Shown piece after piece: positions 44,288 through 55,178 of a stretch of 64,000 nucleotides of DNA. Positions within the stretch are counted from its first letter, which is position 1. Each line of letters begins with the position of its first letter. This stretch comes from Aselliscus stoliczkanus. Lineage: Eukaryota; Chordata; Mammalia; Chiroptera; Hipposideridae. Made by a program: the position numbers and the translations under genes. The DNA is taken from the NCBI GenBank assembly GCA_033961575.1, contig CM066740.1, forward strand, positions 62,317,213 to 62,381,212, read 5' to 3'. Below the pieces are notes generated by a model. The model searched no databases. It worked only from the letters and a program-made list of their open reading frames with translations, and was not told the origin of the DNA.

Positions 44288-44404
44288 ATGGCGGCGGGCA
44301 TGGCGGCGGGCGCCCCGCGCGGCCTGGCAGTGGCCGGTGGAGGCGAGAGTAGCGAGAGCGAGGATGACGGTTGGGAGATTGGGTACCTCGATCGGGCAGC
44401 TCAG
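44288..44404 (+). CDS. ASZ1: ASZ1 exon 1
   Basis: This exon encodes the acidic N-terminus, including [20 protein letters not shown], which is diagnostic of ASZ1. There are two in-frame ATGs. The one at 44288 has A at -3 and G at +4; the one at 44300 has G at -3 and G at +4. The second gives [15 protein letters not shown], the same length as the human N-terminus as I recall it, so the first would add four residues (MAAG). Ribosomes would be expected to use the first strongly, so the true start is uncertain. The donor is CAG|gtagca at 44405. Antisense and alternate frames in this exon stay open only because of CpG-island composition. Confidence 0.92.
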
Positions 44405-44794
44405 GTAGCAGAGGAGGCTTTGTCTTCCCTGCCCCTGGATCGCCCTCCGCTGGCCCTCGAAGGCCTGGCCTCGTGAAACCTCATACGCCCTCGCCTGTGT
44501 TCCCTTAACTGGCTTTTCCACAGGCCTTTGGGCTGCAGACAGACCTGCAAAGGTTTGCCCTTGTGTCCCTAAGGCGCTTTTCCACCCACTGCGCCTCTTT
44601 AGGTTGTTGGTGTAGCGCTTCCCTTGGATTTGCACCCGTCACTAATTTGAGACATGAATTCTTTACAAACTTTGTATGTTGCCCCTGATCAGAAAAAAAA
44701 AAAGTCCCTAAAACCAAACCTTGTTTTTCCTGCCCCAGCGGAAATGAAACGATGTATAAGATCTTTTTTATTTTTCTACTTTCTGCTTTTTTAG

Positions 44795-44894
44795 AAATTA
44801 AAAGGACCGTTGCCCACTGAGGAAAAGAATGAAACATTTAAGAAAGCATTGACCACAGGAGATATTTTATTGGTCAAGGAGCTCCTAAATTCCG
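44795..44894 (+). CDS. ASZ1: ASZ1 exon 2
   Basis: The acceptor is ctttttttag|AAATTA and the donor TCCG|gtgaga. It encodes [17 protein letters not shown] and [17 protein letters not shown], which begin the first ankyrin repeat (the TTGD...LVKELL helix pair). It is 100 nt and leaves one base of a glycine codon to be completed by exon 3. Confidence 0.92.
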
Positions 44895-44980
44895 GTGAGA
44901 GATACGGGGTAGTTTCAACCCAACGCAATTGTCTGACGTTCACAACTGTTCAGGTCCTTATTTTAAAAGGCGTTGAGTTG

Positions 44981-45079
44981 GGCCGGCCGAGTAGCATGGT
45001 GGTTAAGCGCTGGCTTGGGAAGCCAGCGGCCCCGGTTCGGGTCCCACATATGAGGACCAGTGACACTGCCCTCAAAAAA
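44981..45079 (+). mobile_element. Young short SINE in ASZ1 intron 2, perfect TSD
   Basis: A complete short element (GGCCGGCCGAGTAGCATGG, GGTTCGGGTCCCACATATGA, GACACTGCCCTC, poly-A). Perfect 16-bp repeats aaaaggcgttgagttg flank it (44965-44980; 45080-45095) after a TTTT/AAAA target. It begins only 86 bp after the exon 2 donor. Confidence 0.95.
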
Positions 45080-45305
45080 AAAAGGCGTTGAGTTGCATTT
45101 CTAATGGAATCCCAATGACTGTCAATCAAGCGTCCTACATATCTTTCTTGTAGCCGAGTTCTCTTTGCCTCTCTTTCCTCTGCTCTCAAGTTTGGAACGT
45201 CACCTTATGACCTGCCATTAAATCTTCCACTTCCTTTCAGAGACTTACTCAGAGTAATCCTGAGATCTGCCTCACTCATAATTCTTACTTTTCTCAGCAC
45301 TTCCT

Positions 45306-45413
45306 TTTTTTTTTTTTTTTGAGGGCAGTGTCACTGGCCCTCATATGTAGGACCGAACCGGGGCCGCTGGCTTCCCAAGCCAGCCCTCAACTACCGCGCC
45401 ACGCGACCGGCCC
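45306..45413 (-). mobile_element. Short SINE in ASZ1 intron 2
   Basis: Minus-strand element in the opposite orientation to the SINE 225 bp upstream. The repeat gcacttcc flanks it (about 45297 and 45418). The box B complement lacks one base (GGACCGAACCGG). Confidence 0.9.
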
Positions 45414-45511
45414 CTCTGCACTTCCTTTGACATATTATTGTGTATTGTTCAATAATTGATTCTAGTTAATTGATTCTAGTTATGTACATTTTAGTAATGT
45501 TTCCTTGTGAT

Positions 45512-45550
<39 letters not shown>

Positions 45551-45890
45551 GAGGCCTGAGGTAGGAATCAGAATATCGTGATATCTGTTCCAGCTTATTG
45601 TCTCCTCGGTCTAGTTTTTTGGGAAAGGCAAACGTCCAGAATGTCAGTTTCTTTACGTAAAACATCACAATTCTCGCCTGGGTCCCATAACATTTTTATG
45701 TGCATCAAATTAAATATTATATATTTTCGAATTCCACTGATATACAAATGTGAGTTGTCAATCATTAAATTATTGAAATTATCCAAAGGGGTAAGAGGTA
45801 TGTGCCATCGACTTGTAAATACAAAACATTCACACACAAAAGAGTTAAATGAGATTGTGTATAGAAAAGTGTTTCTCTTCTAGGCTAGAG
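45414..45890. other. ASZ1 intron 2 sequence
   Basis: Contains a (TG)n array at about 45513-45545. No other feature. Confidence 0.5.
45513..45545 (+). repeat. (TG)n microsatellite
   Basis: About 16 TG units. Confidence 0.95.
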
Positions 45891-45894
45891 ATGC

Positions 45895-46140
45895 TTCATG
45901 GTGCAGCAGAAAGGAAATCATTTTGGAAACAGTACAGTTCCAGGTTTGATGACTAGTCCTGCCACTTGATGGCTCTGTCATCTTGACCAAGTTACCAAAC
46001 CTTCCTAAGCTTCAATTTCCTGCTTTTTAAATAGGGATGCAATATACCAAAGGGTTATTTGGGAGGGAGGATTAAAATGGGAGAATACATTAATAAAGTT
46101 CTTAGAACATACAGGCATTATGTAAATACTAGCCGTTACA
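45895..46140 (+). repeat. MIR element
   Basis: AGTCCTGCCACTTGATGGCTCTGTCATCTTGACCAAGTTACC, TTCAATTTCCTGCTTTTTAAAT and ACAGGCATTATGTAAATACTAGCC are MIR in order. Confidence 0.8.
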
Positions 46141-47859
46141 ACAAAAGAATCTATGCGACTTTGTGGACAAGAGAACATGCATTTGTAATTGATGAATGAA
46201 ATTGGATAAAATTTGAATAATTGAAAGAGGCCTGATACCTAATATAAACACATGTAGGAGAGTGCTGGACTCTCCTGTTGGATGTTGGATGTGATGGACT
46301 AGAAAGAATTTCTTTTAGAAAAGGGAGTTTGCCTTGGAAGTAGTGGCACTAGGTGCTGCCAAGTGAGGGAGGCTCATGAAGAATTAGGGCTTGAAAACCA
46401 ACTGGTAAAGTAGGAATGTAGTTCACCTTTTAAAATTGTTTAATTACAAAAATTTTTTTAAGTTAAATTAAAAAGCTAGTAATAAATATATAGTTATAAG
46501 TAGAAAGATACTTTTGTCCCCAATTTCACCCCCCGTTATCTGTGCAGTGTCAACTTTTATCCCTAACTCCTGTTTTAGCATTTCCTGGTTTCCTTCCAGT
46601 TGTCATTATTTAACACTTTAAAAAATATTTTTAACTTTTTGCCTTACAAAATCATTTTTGTCTTTGACACATATGAAAAACATAAAAAACAAAAAATTGA
46701 AAGCTCCCTTTGAGTCAGCCACTTTTAACAGTTCAAAGATGTCTCAGTTTTTGTTATTCTGCTATGTACTAATTTTTTCAGTTCTCTTTAAATTATTAAA
46801 TATTTCAAACATTCAGAAAGCTAGTGAGACCTCTCTCCCGATGGAGATTACCACTCTCCTGTAGTTGATATTTATCTTTCTTATCCACATCTTTAGAGTC
46901 TTACTCTATATGTATATATCTCAAAAGAACATAGTGTTATTTTGAATGTTTTTGAGCTCCGTATTTTGTCAATCCTCCTAAATGTACTGTATTTATACTA
47001 AGCCTAAAGTATAATAGATGCTTTTTGGAGAATTAGAGGTGATGATTATTAAGTAGTAGAGGTAATGATTGTTAAGAATTTTTATACTAACATGCCACAT
47101 TTTCTTATCTTTTTCTTCACATTATTTCTTTTTTACCTGTGCTGTCACAGTTTGAGCAGCAATGTCAATAAGGAAACAATAATGAGAAAAAATCTTTTCT
47201 CTGATCTCATTTATATACTTTCAGTTTAAAGAAGAAAATTTGTTAGAGAAGCCAGGTTGAGCCAGCAGTATATGTATGTATTAAGATGGTTTTGTGTTGT
47301 TTTCTCTCAGTAATTATTATGCACCTTATATATATTAAAGTTAGACTAGCAGGAATTTGACACATGTAATCTTCCAGCACCTTAGTGTTCCTACAGAAAA
47401 AAAGTGAATTATTCTCCCGAGTTTGCATTCCTTCAGTGATCCAACCTTCATCTTTGTGGATGGAACCCTTCCTTTGATAGCCATAGAATGTAAACTGTAA
47501 ATTAAAAGGTGTTAAAGGCAGGCCTATATTAAGTGTTTTTCACATACAGGTTTTCCTTCTGTGAAACAGAAAAGCATTCTATTTTCTTTCTTAGCAAACA
47601 TTTCTTAGGTTGAAAAGAAAGATTGCCACTTAAACCTTGATTTCTCTGTAGCAAAGGCTTTCCATAAAATTAATAGGTTGTGTTTCTTCCCTCATTGTAT
47701 CCTTGTTTTTGTATCACATCTTCTATGCTCTTCCCCAGTCCTCATACATTTTTTTTTTTCTTTTTAACCAAATCAGTTAATGCTGTTGGAGAAAATTAGG
47801 TGACTCCAAGGATTTGTACCATTAATAATCTGAGGATTTTAAGGTCAGCTGGCTCTTGT
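46141..47859. other. ASZ1 intron 2 sequence, old L1 traces
   Basis: 46440-46960 has the texture of old antisense L1 3' sequence (AATTACAAAAATTTTTTTAA, TGTACTGTATTTATACTAAG) but is too diverged to assign. The rest is unremarkable. Confidence 0.4.
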
Positions 47860-48330
47860 CCTTTCTTAACAGTTACCATCTATCCCTTCCTGTGCCATTC
47901 TGGATAGTGGCTTTAAAACTATCCTGCTCCCAGGCCTGATAACCTCATCTGTGTGTCTCTTTATTCCAGCACACTGCTTGCCATTTATTTGTCCAGGGCA
48001 GAACCTAATGATTATTTTTGACTTGTTTTTTTCTATCACTCCTCCTCCTCGAAGTACTTTAAAATTCTGATGATCCTGCCTTTGAAATGTTCTTTTGTAT
48101 TCCATCCTCTTTCCACTGCTCTTGCTCTGACTTTTGCATAGTCTTCTGGTCTCATAACTGGTCTCCCATAACACTGGTACCTTTGTTGTCTTTATAATAC
48201 AAATACAATATCATCCATTCCTTGATCACAAAGTACCGTCTACATTTCTTACCAGCTTTCCTAATCTAACTCTAACGTATCTTCTTAGCCTCAGCTTGGT
48301 TAGTCACCCGTGGATAAGTTTTATGTGAAG
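47860..48330 (+). repeat. Ancient L2-like repeat
   Basis: TCATAACTGGTCTCCCATAACACTGG, TTGATCACAAAGTACCGTC and TACATTTCTTACCAGC fit an old L2-type order. Diverged. Confidence 0.45.
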
Positions 48331-48751
48331 AAGGAAGTTAAGGGAGTCTTAGGAATATATGTGGTGTTTGCCACCATAGAAATGTATAATATTCTAATTA
48401 AAAAGACATTTACCTCTGTGAAACTTTTTCCAGCTCCCCGAGAGAGAAAATGGTAGCATGTAAAGCCTGTTATAATATAGAAATTATATATAATATATGA
48501 TAAAACATTTGTCAGATCAGGTCTCTTGGAACAGAGTGCCTACAGTGAAAATGAAATTAGCTAATTAAAGTCTAAATGTAACCATTTTCTGTTTTTCTGA
48601 AGCCTTTATTACCAAAAAGTTGTTTCCTATTATAAACACATGGTGGTGTCACAATGCCCTGTACTTTTAAGTATCTTAAGGTGACAATGATTATAGTTTT
48701 TCTTTTGTTTTGGTGGTGGAGGCTTTTAAAAGCTTGTCTTTATTTTGCTAG

Positions 48752-48874
48752 GCATTAGTGTAGACACCAGCTTTCGCTATGGATGGACGCCCCTTATGTA
48801 TGCTGTCAGCATTGCCAATGTCGACTTGGTTCGAGTCCTTTTGGACAGAGGTGCTAATGCAAGTTTTGATAAGG
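48752..48874 (+). CDS. ASZ1: ASZ1 exon 3
   Basis: The acceptor is tattttgctag|GCATTA and the donor AAGG|gtaaga. It encodes the second ankyrin repeat: [18 protein letters not shown] and [12 protein letters not shown], with the TPLM and VLLDRGAN ankyrin signatures. It is 123 nt and keeps the phase. Confidence 0.95.
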
Positions 48875-49869
48875 GTAAGATGTTTTAAGTATTTAACATA
48901 TGGGAACGTTTATTTTGTGTGTGTCTAGAAGCCTAATTCTGTTTAGGGGTGGTGATAGACACTTTCCATGCTCTGTTTTCATATATTCATTGTAAAATAA
49001 ACCTTTGTCCTTGAAAAAAATAAGGGTAAGATGTTTGAGATAACGTAGATGATTATGTTTACTGTGATTTTCTTGATTCCCAAGCAGCTATTATGCAAAG
49101 TGAAAAAATTTAAAGCAGTTTTTTTAAAAACACTTCCTATAGTTATATTAGGTAAATAATATACAAAATCAAATTAGAAACCATAGAAATTTTGAAAGCT
49201 TCTTTCCAAAGAGGTGGATTTCATTTATATTATCCTTATAACTGGTTGTGTTATTATGTATCTTTAGCTTCTATGTTAGAGGATTTGGGTCACTTTTGTA
49301 AAGGAAAAATACATTGAAAGAAAACATCAAACAGCTGATAATTTTGTGGAAAATTACTCAAACATCGGTCCTTGGGGATTCGAAACTCACTTTGAATTAT
49401 ATTAAAATTGTTCAAAAGATAGTTTGTTAAATCCATATTTTTATTTGTTATTAAGTAATTTCTGTTCAGTACTGTTTGAATGCTTTTGAAATATGAGTAT
49501 ATGTGCAAATGTAGTTTAGTTATTATAACGAAATACTGATTACTTATTTTCAACGTATTTCCAGTAGACAATTAAATTAATTTCATAATTCAGGTATAGG
49601 TTTATTTTAGAATTAATTTTGTCATTAAGTTTATACCTACATTAGATATTTGTAAAGCCATTTATAGTTTTTTCATTTATATATTTCATATAAATTCCCA
49701 TCTTATTGATAGTTATATGTTTAATCAGCTGCTGTGATGGTTTTTTTCTTTTTAGTAAGTCATTTTAAAATATCATCCAATGAAAGTTAAATTTATGAAT
49801 GAGACTTTTGGAAGTGTGTAAAATATTCTCAAAAAACATTGTTTTCTTCTTCTGCTTGTAATCAGAGGA
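48875..49869. other. ASZ1 intron 3, AT-rich
   Basis: No repeat or regulatory element recognised. Confidence 0.5.
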
Positions 49870-50095
49870 ATACCTTACAGTTATAAAACCTTTTATACTT
49901 CTCATAGAATGTTCACATAAATTCTTTTATGTATCTGACTGACAACAACCTCATCAGATAAAGAGGGCAAATATTAGCTCTCTACCTACAAATTAGACCT
50001 ACTGAGATATTAAGATATCACCGTAGTCCTAGCTTATTAGTGGCAGAACTAGGACTAGAATCTATATACTCAGTCAGTATTGAACCACTAAATGT
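49870..50095 (-). repeat. MIR-like fragment
   Basis: CAACCTCATCAGATAAAGAGGGC, GTGGCAGAACTAGGACTAGAATC: reverse MIR core. Confidence 0.65.
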
Positions 50096-50148
50096 AAACC
50101 ATGGCTGCCATGACCTGTTTTGAATTTCCAAATTCTTACTTAAGAAGT

Positions 50149-50170
50149 ATTGTTGTTGTTGTTGTTGTTT
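50149..50170 (+). repeat. (TTG)n microsatellite
   Basis: Seven TTG units. Confidence 0.85.
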
Positions 50171-50720
50171 GAACCTACCCTGATCTCTGCTGATACTGTA
50201 TGAGCCAAGGGAAGACGAGTTTTGGTAAACAGAGTGAGCTCAGAGAGGTAGAAAAGGACTGAGAAGAAACCAATAAATATGGCAGTTAGGTCATTTTCCG
50301 TAGATAGCATAAGCCAGATTTCAGTGAGTTATCAAATGAATGAGAAGAAGTTAAATCAGAACATCATTGTTACTCAACCATGAGTTCAGCAAGGCAAATT
50401 TTAATCAACCAAAAAGTGTTCAACTTTGGGAAGTATTTCTGCAGAGTACATGCTCTTAACTACCTTCCTAATGTCTTGAAGAAATAAGGTAAGGAAATTA
50501 AGAAATGAGTTATAGATACAATTTGAAGATTAAGGCAGTTCATCCCTAATCTAATTTTTTGATGATGGAAGACATAAACTTATCTGTTTAAGAGCAAGAG
50601 ATTTGGAATAGGTTATAGAATTTTAAGAGTGCAGTAAATATTTAGACTCTTTTGAATGGTAAAAGAAGTCAAATACAGTTATTGATGTGCAGGGGTACCT
50701 TATTTTTCTATTCACTATAG

Positions 50721-50832
50721 ATAAGCAAACAGTTTTGATAACTGCATGTTCTGCTCGTGGCTCAGAGGAACGGATCTTGAAGTGTGTGGAGCTGCTACTT
50801 TCAAGAAATGCTGATCCAAATGTTGCTTGTAG
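50721..50832 (+). CDS. ASZ1: ASZ1 exon 4
   Basis: The acceptor is cactatag|ATAAGC and the donor GTAG|gtaaga. It encodes the third ankyrin repeat: [18 protein letters not shown] and [19 protein letters not shown]. It is 112 nt and ends after two bases of an arginine codon that exon 5 completes outside the window. Confidence 0.95.
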
Positions 50833-51699
50833 GTAAGAGCCTTACTGTCTGTTCAGAAATGGTGATGCTTTTATTTGATTATCACACTGTTAAAAATTTG
50901 ATAGCATGATTTTTTAAAAATCATAAACAATGTAAATTTACTTGGGCATATAGTTGATAAATGAAAATAGGTCCTAAGATTATGGTTCCAATTGTGTAAG
51001 ATTTTTGAAGAAAGGACATATCATGAAGGTAGTCTTTCAAGTTTTAATTTTTAGAACAATGTCCTAAAAATTTGAAATGAAAGGAAAAGGATGACAGTAA
51101 ACTGTATCACTTCCTTTAAATAATATACTCAAAAGAATATGATTGAGCTATAGTAGTAAAGCTCTTAACTTAGTGTTCTAATACTTACCCACTGAACAAT
51201 TTTACACAAATACTAAGATATATATCCAAAATAATATATCAATTTTTTTATTTTCCTAAGACTTTTCCAATTATGTTATATCATACAGTGATATATGTGC
51301 CTATATTCCTAGAAAACAAGTAGTAAATGTACCTTGCATCTGTTAAAATGTCAGGAATTTTTTAAAAATCAGGTTGCTTAAAATTTCTGTCATTGACTAT
51401 CTTTTCTGGCTCCATTTTCCTGTTAAATCTCTTTCTGTTTTATTCTTAAAATGAAGAGAGTGGGAAGTAGCCCATCCAATAGAAATACATCTAGCATGAA
51501 TAGAATAATAATTCGCAATTCATTCAAATAATAATCTAGTGCCTAATATATAGAAATAACTATGCTTGACTGCAGAATGTTTTTTTATTTTCAATTTGGT
51601 TTACTTTCTGTAGCATCTGGACAACTGCTTTGGAAACTACCAAACAGGTTTACATAATTTACAGGTATTTTTTGAGATGCAAAGGTTTTAATGTAGTAA
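50833..51699. other. ASZ1 intron 4, start
   Basis: AT-rich intron sequence with no recognised feature. Confidence 0.5.
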
Positions 51700-51761
51700 A
51701 GTGGTTCTGAAGCAGGGTTTCTTGTCTCCCAGTGGACATTTGGCAGTGTCTGGAGACATTT

Positions 51762-52230
51762 CTTTTAAAAAAAAAAAAGATTTTATTGGGGAATTGGGGA
51801 AGGGGACCAGCATTGGGGAATTGGGGAAGGGGAATAGACAAGGTGCTGTCCTTTTGTTCTTCAGCCTAGTTGTGGAGGACATCGCTTCATTGGCCCATGT
51901 TGGTATGATCATTGCATTCTTCCCGGGTGAGTTAGTTGCTCGCCGGCCATTGGATGGCCGCTCACTGTGGCTCATGGCACTCACGGCTGCTCATGGCAAC
52001 TCACAGCAGCTCCCAAAAGTGCACGCCAGCTGCCAGCCAGCCCCACTGCAGCCTATGCCGTTGCCAGCGACTCATGGCAGCCCAGCTCCAGGTCAAGCTG
52101 TTGTTCACCATCTTAGCTGTAGAGGGCACAGCATCACTGGCCTGCATGTGGGATCCAAACCGGCAGCCCTGCTGCCCAGAGCTGGCATCCCAAGCCAACT
52201 CTTAACCAACGCACCACTCAGCCAGCCCTG
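51762..52230 (-). mobile_element. Long composite SINE (ASZ1 intron 4)
   Basis: Minus-strand element: TTTTATTGGGGAATTGGGG at the left, GGATCCAAACCGG box B complement near 52150, and the head near 52200-52230. Confidence 0.9.
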
Positions 52231-52239
52231 AATACATTT

Positions 52240-52388
52240 TTTTTTTTTTTTTTAGCTGAGCCATCCTTCCACCTGTTGGCAGCTCAGTGACAGCTCAGCT
52301 CGGGCTGGGCATCGAACTGCCGTTGCTCAGAGCTCAGCTCGCACTCTTGAGTGAGCTCTTAACCAACTGAGCCACTTGGCCGGCCCCC
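52240..52388 (-). mobile_element. VES-like SINE (ASZ1 intron 4)
   Basis: Minus-strand copy with TAGCTGAGCCATCCTTCCACC at the left and CCACTTGGCCGGCCC at the right. It abuts the long SINE; together they sit between the duplicated ctggagacattt. Confidence 0.85.
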
Positions 52389-52612
52389 CTGGAGACATTT
52401 TTGATTGTCACACCTGGGAGATGCTACTGGCATCTAATGGATAGAGGCTGAGGATGCTGCTAAATATCCTACAGTACATAGAACAGCCCCTCAGAACAAA
52501 GAATAACGCATCTCCAAATGTCAGTAGTGCCAAGTTTGAGAAATTGAGTGTGAGAAAAGTCAAGGCTGATAGAATGGATACTTAGTATTTAACAAATAAA
52601 GATTTATTGCAG

Positions 52613-52774
52613 CGGGCCAGCCCAGTGGCTCAGTTGGTTAAGAGCTCGCTCAAGAGTGAGAGCTAAGCTCTGAGCAACGGCGGTTCAATGCCAGCCCGAG
52701 CTGAGTTGCCGTTGAGCTGCCAACAGGTGGCAGGATAGCTCAGCTAAAAAACAAAACAAAACAACAACAACAAA
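52613..52774 (+). mobile_element. VES-like SINE, perfect 15-bp TSD
   Basis: CGGGCCAGCCCAGTGGCTCAG head, GAGCTCGCTCAAGAGTG, GCCAACAGGTGGCAGGATAG, tail with (AAAAC)n and (AAC)n. Perfect repeats aaagatttattgcag flank it (52598-52612; 52775-52789). Confidence 0.92.
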
Positions 52775-52789
52775 AAAGATTTATTGCAG

Positions 52790-53175
52790 AAAAGGAAGTT
52801 CCTGCAATTTTTAGCAAATCAACTCACAGGAACTTTTATTCTGCCCTCTATGGTGTAATCCCTAGTTAGGTATAACTTTTGGGTTTGATAGTACTGTGGA
52901 ATCGGGAGCTCCAGGACATCTAGCTGAAATAAACTTTGACGGGTGCTGTAATTTTTATTTGTACCATTAGAAATGGCTTATGATAAGTTTTGCCTCTCTT
53001 ATGCAAAATTGTGTTTTGCTGGTGCTCTTCAGAAAAAATTGTTTCTTACTATTTCTACAGGATATAGATAGCAAAGTCTTTACCCTCTCAATCACTTACT
53101 GTCTTGTGAACATACTGGAGGAAAAGTCAAGCAAGCCCATGTCATAAGCTCTAGATTATTCTGCTTCCTTAAGAA
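52790..53175. other. ASZ1 intron 4 sequence
   Basis: No feature recognised. Confidence 0.45.
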
Positions 53176-53192
53176 CTAGAAGACATCTTTTA

Positions 53193-53640
53193 TTTATTTA
53201 TTTTTTAAAGATTTTTTTTATTGGGGAATCGGGGGCAGAGAACAGCATTGGGGAACCAGGGAAGGGGAACAGAGAAGTTGCTGTCCTTTTGCTCTTCAGT
53301 CTAATTGTGAAGGACATTGCTTCACTGGCCCATGTTGTTATCATCATTGCGCCCTTCCCGAGTGAGGCAGATCGGTCACCGGCCTCTGGATGGCCATTCA
53401 CCACGGCTCTTGGCTGCTCACGCCAGCTGCCAGCCATTCACTGTAGCCTATGGCAGCCCACTGCAGTAGGGGCTGCAGCTATGCCGTCCTCGGGGACTCA
53501 CAGCAGCCCAGCTCCAGGTAGAGCTGTTGCTCACCACCTTAGCTGTAGAGGGCAGTGTCACTGGCCCTCACATGTGGAATCCAAACCAGGGCCGCTGGTG
53601 TCCTAACCCAGCTCTTAACCAATGCACCACTCGGCTAGCC
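53193..53640 (-). mobile_element. Long composite SINE, perfect 17-bp TSD
   Basis: Minus-strand element. Repeats ctagaagacatctttta flank it (53176-53192; 53641-53657). Confidence 0.93.
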
Positions 53641-53765
53641 CTAGAAGACATCTTTTAAATATATAGGATATACCTGGAAAAAACATTCCATGGGAATTAA
53701 CACAAGCTTAGCATCTCAAGCTAAAACTATAAGACAACCACACAATTTCAAAACTGAAAATCTTA

Positions 53766-54234
53766 GGGCGGCCAAGTGACACGTTGGTTGAGAGTTGGCT
53801 TGGGATGCCAGCTCTGAGCAGCAGGGCCCTGGTTCGGATCCCATATGAGGGTCAGTGACGCTGCACCCTTTACAGCTAAGATGGTGAACAACAGCTCCAC
53901 CTGGAGCTGCCATGAGTTGCTGGCGATGGCATAGGCTGCAGCCCCTGCTGCAGTAGGCTGCCGTGAGCTACCAGGAGTGGCTGGTAGCCAGTATGAGCAG
54001 CCGGCAGGCAGCGTGAGCTGCCATGAGCCTCCGTGAGCAGCCCTCCAATGGCCGGCGAGCAACTGCCTCACCCCGGAAGAGTGCAATGATAATACTAACA
54101 TGGGCCAGTGAAGAGATATCCTCCACAACTAGACTGGAGAACAAAAGGACAGCAACTTGTCAGTTTCCCTCCCCTGGTTCCCTAACGCTGTTCCCCTCCC
54201 CAAATTCCCCAATAAAATCTTGAAGAAAAAATAA
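53766..54234 (+). mobile_element. Long composite SINE, perfect 16-bp TSD
   Basis: Plus-strand element: head GGCGGCCAAGTGACACG, GGTTCGGATCCCATATGAGG, TACAGCTAAGATGGTGAACA, tail CCCCAATAAAATCTTG. Perfect repeats aaaactgaaaatctta flank it (53750-53765; 54235-54250). It lies 125 bp from the oppositely oriented copy at 53193-53640. Confidence 0.93.
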
Positions 54235-54250
54235 AAAACTGAAAATCTTA

Positions 54251-54770
54251 GAAAGTTGCTGAATTTGAAAGAGCATAAGATTTAGATTGACAGGTGTTCA
54301 ACTAAAATAAATGGAGAATTTTACAACATGGTTGAAGAGTTATCTGCATCAAATTAACACATGTGAGAAATGCCTGAAAAACTATTCAGCTGCTTTTATG
54401 TTTATGCCCAAAGCATAAAGAAATAAAATGATTGAATTGTTTGAATTGTTTTGTTATAGAAAATGAGGATCTTGATAGAGCTGAAAAGGGAATATGTTAT
54501 AACAAATAGTGCTTTTAGGCTGCAAATTTTATAAAACCAATGGCATTATTGGGCATATAGAGATAGCATGCTGGCAATGTAAAAAAAAAAAAACATCTCA
54601 GGACACAAGGAATGTGCAGTGAGATTGGGGGGAGTTTTATAGATCATTAGCAGTGACAAAAGTCAAAAACTATTAGAAATTGGAAGTTTTAGTTTCTTGT
54701 ACAAAGTGCCAGAAAATACCAGGGATATATAAGGGAACTACTGTCCAGATGTAAAGAAGGAAAGCATATT
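54251..54770. other. ASZ1 intron 4 sequence
   Basis: No feature recognised. Confidence 0.45.
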
Positions 54771-54784
54771 TCGATGAATTTATT

Positions 54785-55164
54785 ATTTATATTTTTAAGG
54801 TTTTATTGGGGAAGGGGAACAGCCAAGTTGTTGTCCTTCAGTCTTAGTTGTGGAGGGCGCACCTAGCTCAGCTCCAAGTCCAATCACCATCCAGCTGCCT
54901 GCCAGCAGTTCGCGGCTGCTCAGCTCAAGGTGTCGTGTTCAATCTTAGTTGAGGGTGGGTGTAGCCCACAGTTACATGTGGGAGTCATCCGGAAACCTTG
55001 TTGTTAGGAGCACGTGCTCTCAGCAGCTGAGCCATCCTGCCACCTGTTGGCAGCTCAACGGCAGTTCAACGCGGGCACAATACACTGGCCTAGGTGGGAA
55101 TAGAACCAGCGACTTTGTTGCTCAGAGCTTGCGTTCTTAAAGACTGAGCCGCTCAGCTGGCCCC
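54785..55164 (-). mobile_element. Multi-headed VES-type SINE
   Basis: Minus-strand element with tail complement TTTTATTGGGGAAGGGGAAC at the left and at least two tRNA-like heads (CTCAGCAGCTGAGCCATCC near 55020 and GAGCCGCTCAGCTGGCCC at the right). 14-bp flanking repeats with one mismatch (tcgatgaatttatt 54771-54784; tcgattaatttatt 55165-55178). Confidence 0.88.
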
Positions 55165-55178
55165 TCGATTAATTTATT

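Larger units (their letters stand above)
51700..52555 (+). mobile_element. MER5A-type hAT relic split by SINEs
   Basis: The left part (51700-51761) reads GTGGACATTTGGCAGTGTCTGGAGACATTT and the right part (52389-52555) TTGATTGTCACACCTGGGAGATGCTACTGGCATC, through to CCAAGTTTGAGAAA. Together they form a MER5A-like element. The duplicated ctggagacattt (51750-51761; 52389-52400) is the target-site duplication of the inserted SINE pair. Confidence 0.8.

Noticed and set aside
44087..44635. 182-codon minus-strand frame across ASZ1 exon 1
   Set aside because: CpG-island composition keeps several frames open; it has no domain and lies opposite a well-supported exon.
44940..45095. Extension of ASZ1 exon 2 frame (44810-45091)
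   Set aside because: The frame continues only into intron and SINE sequence after the clear donor at 44895.
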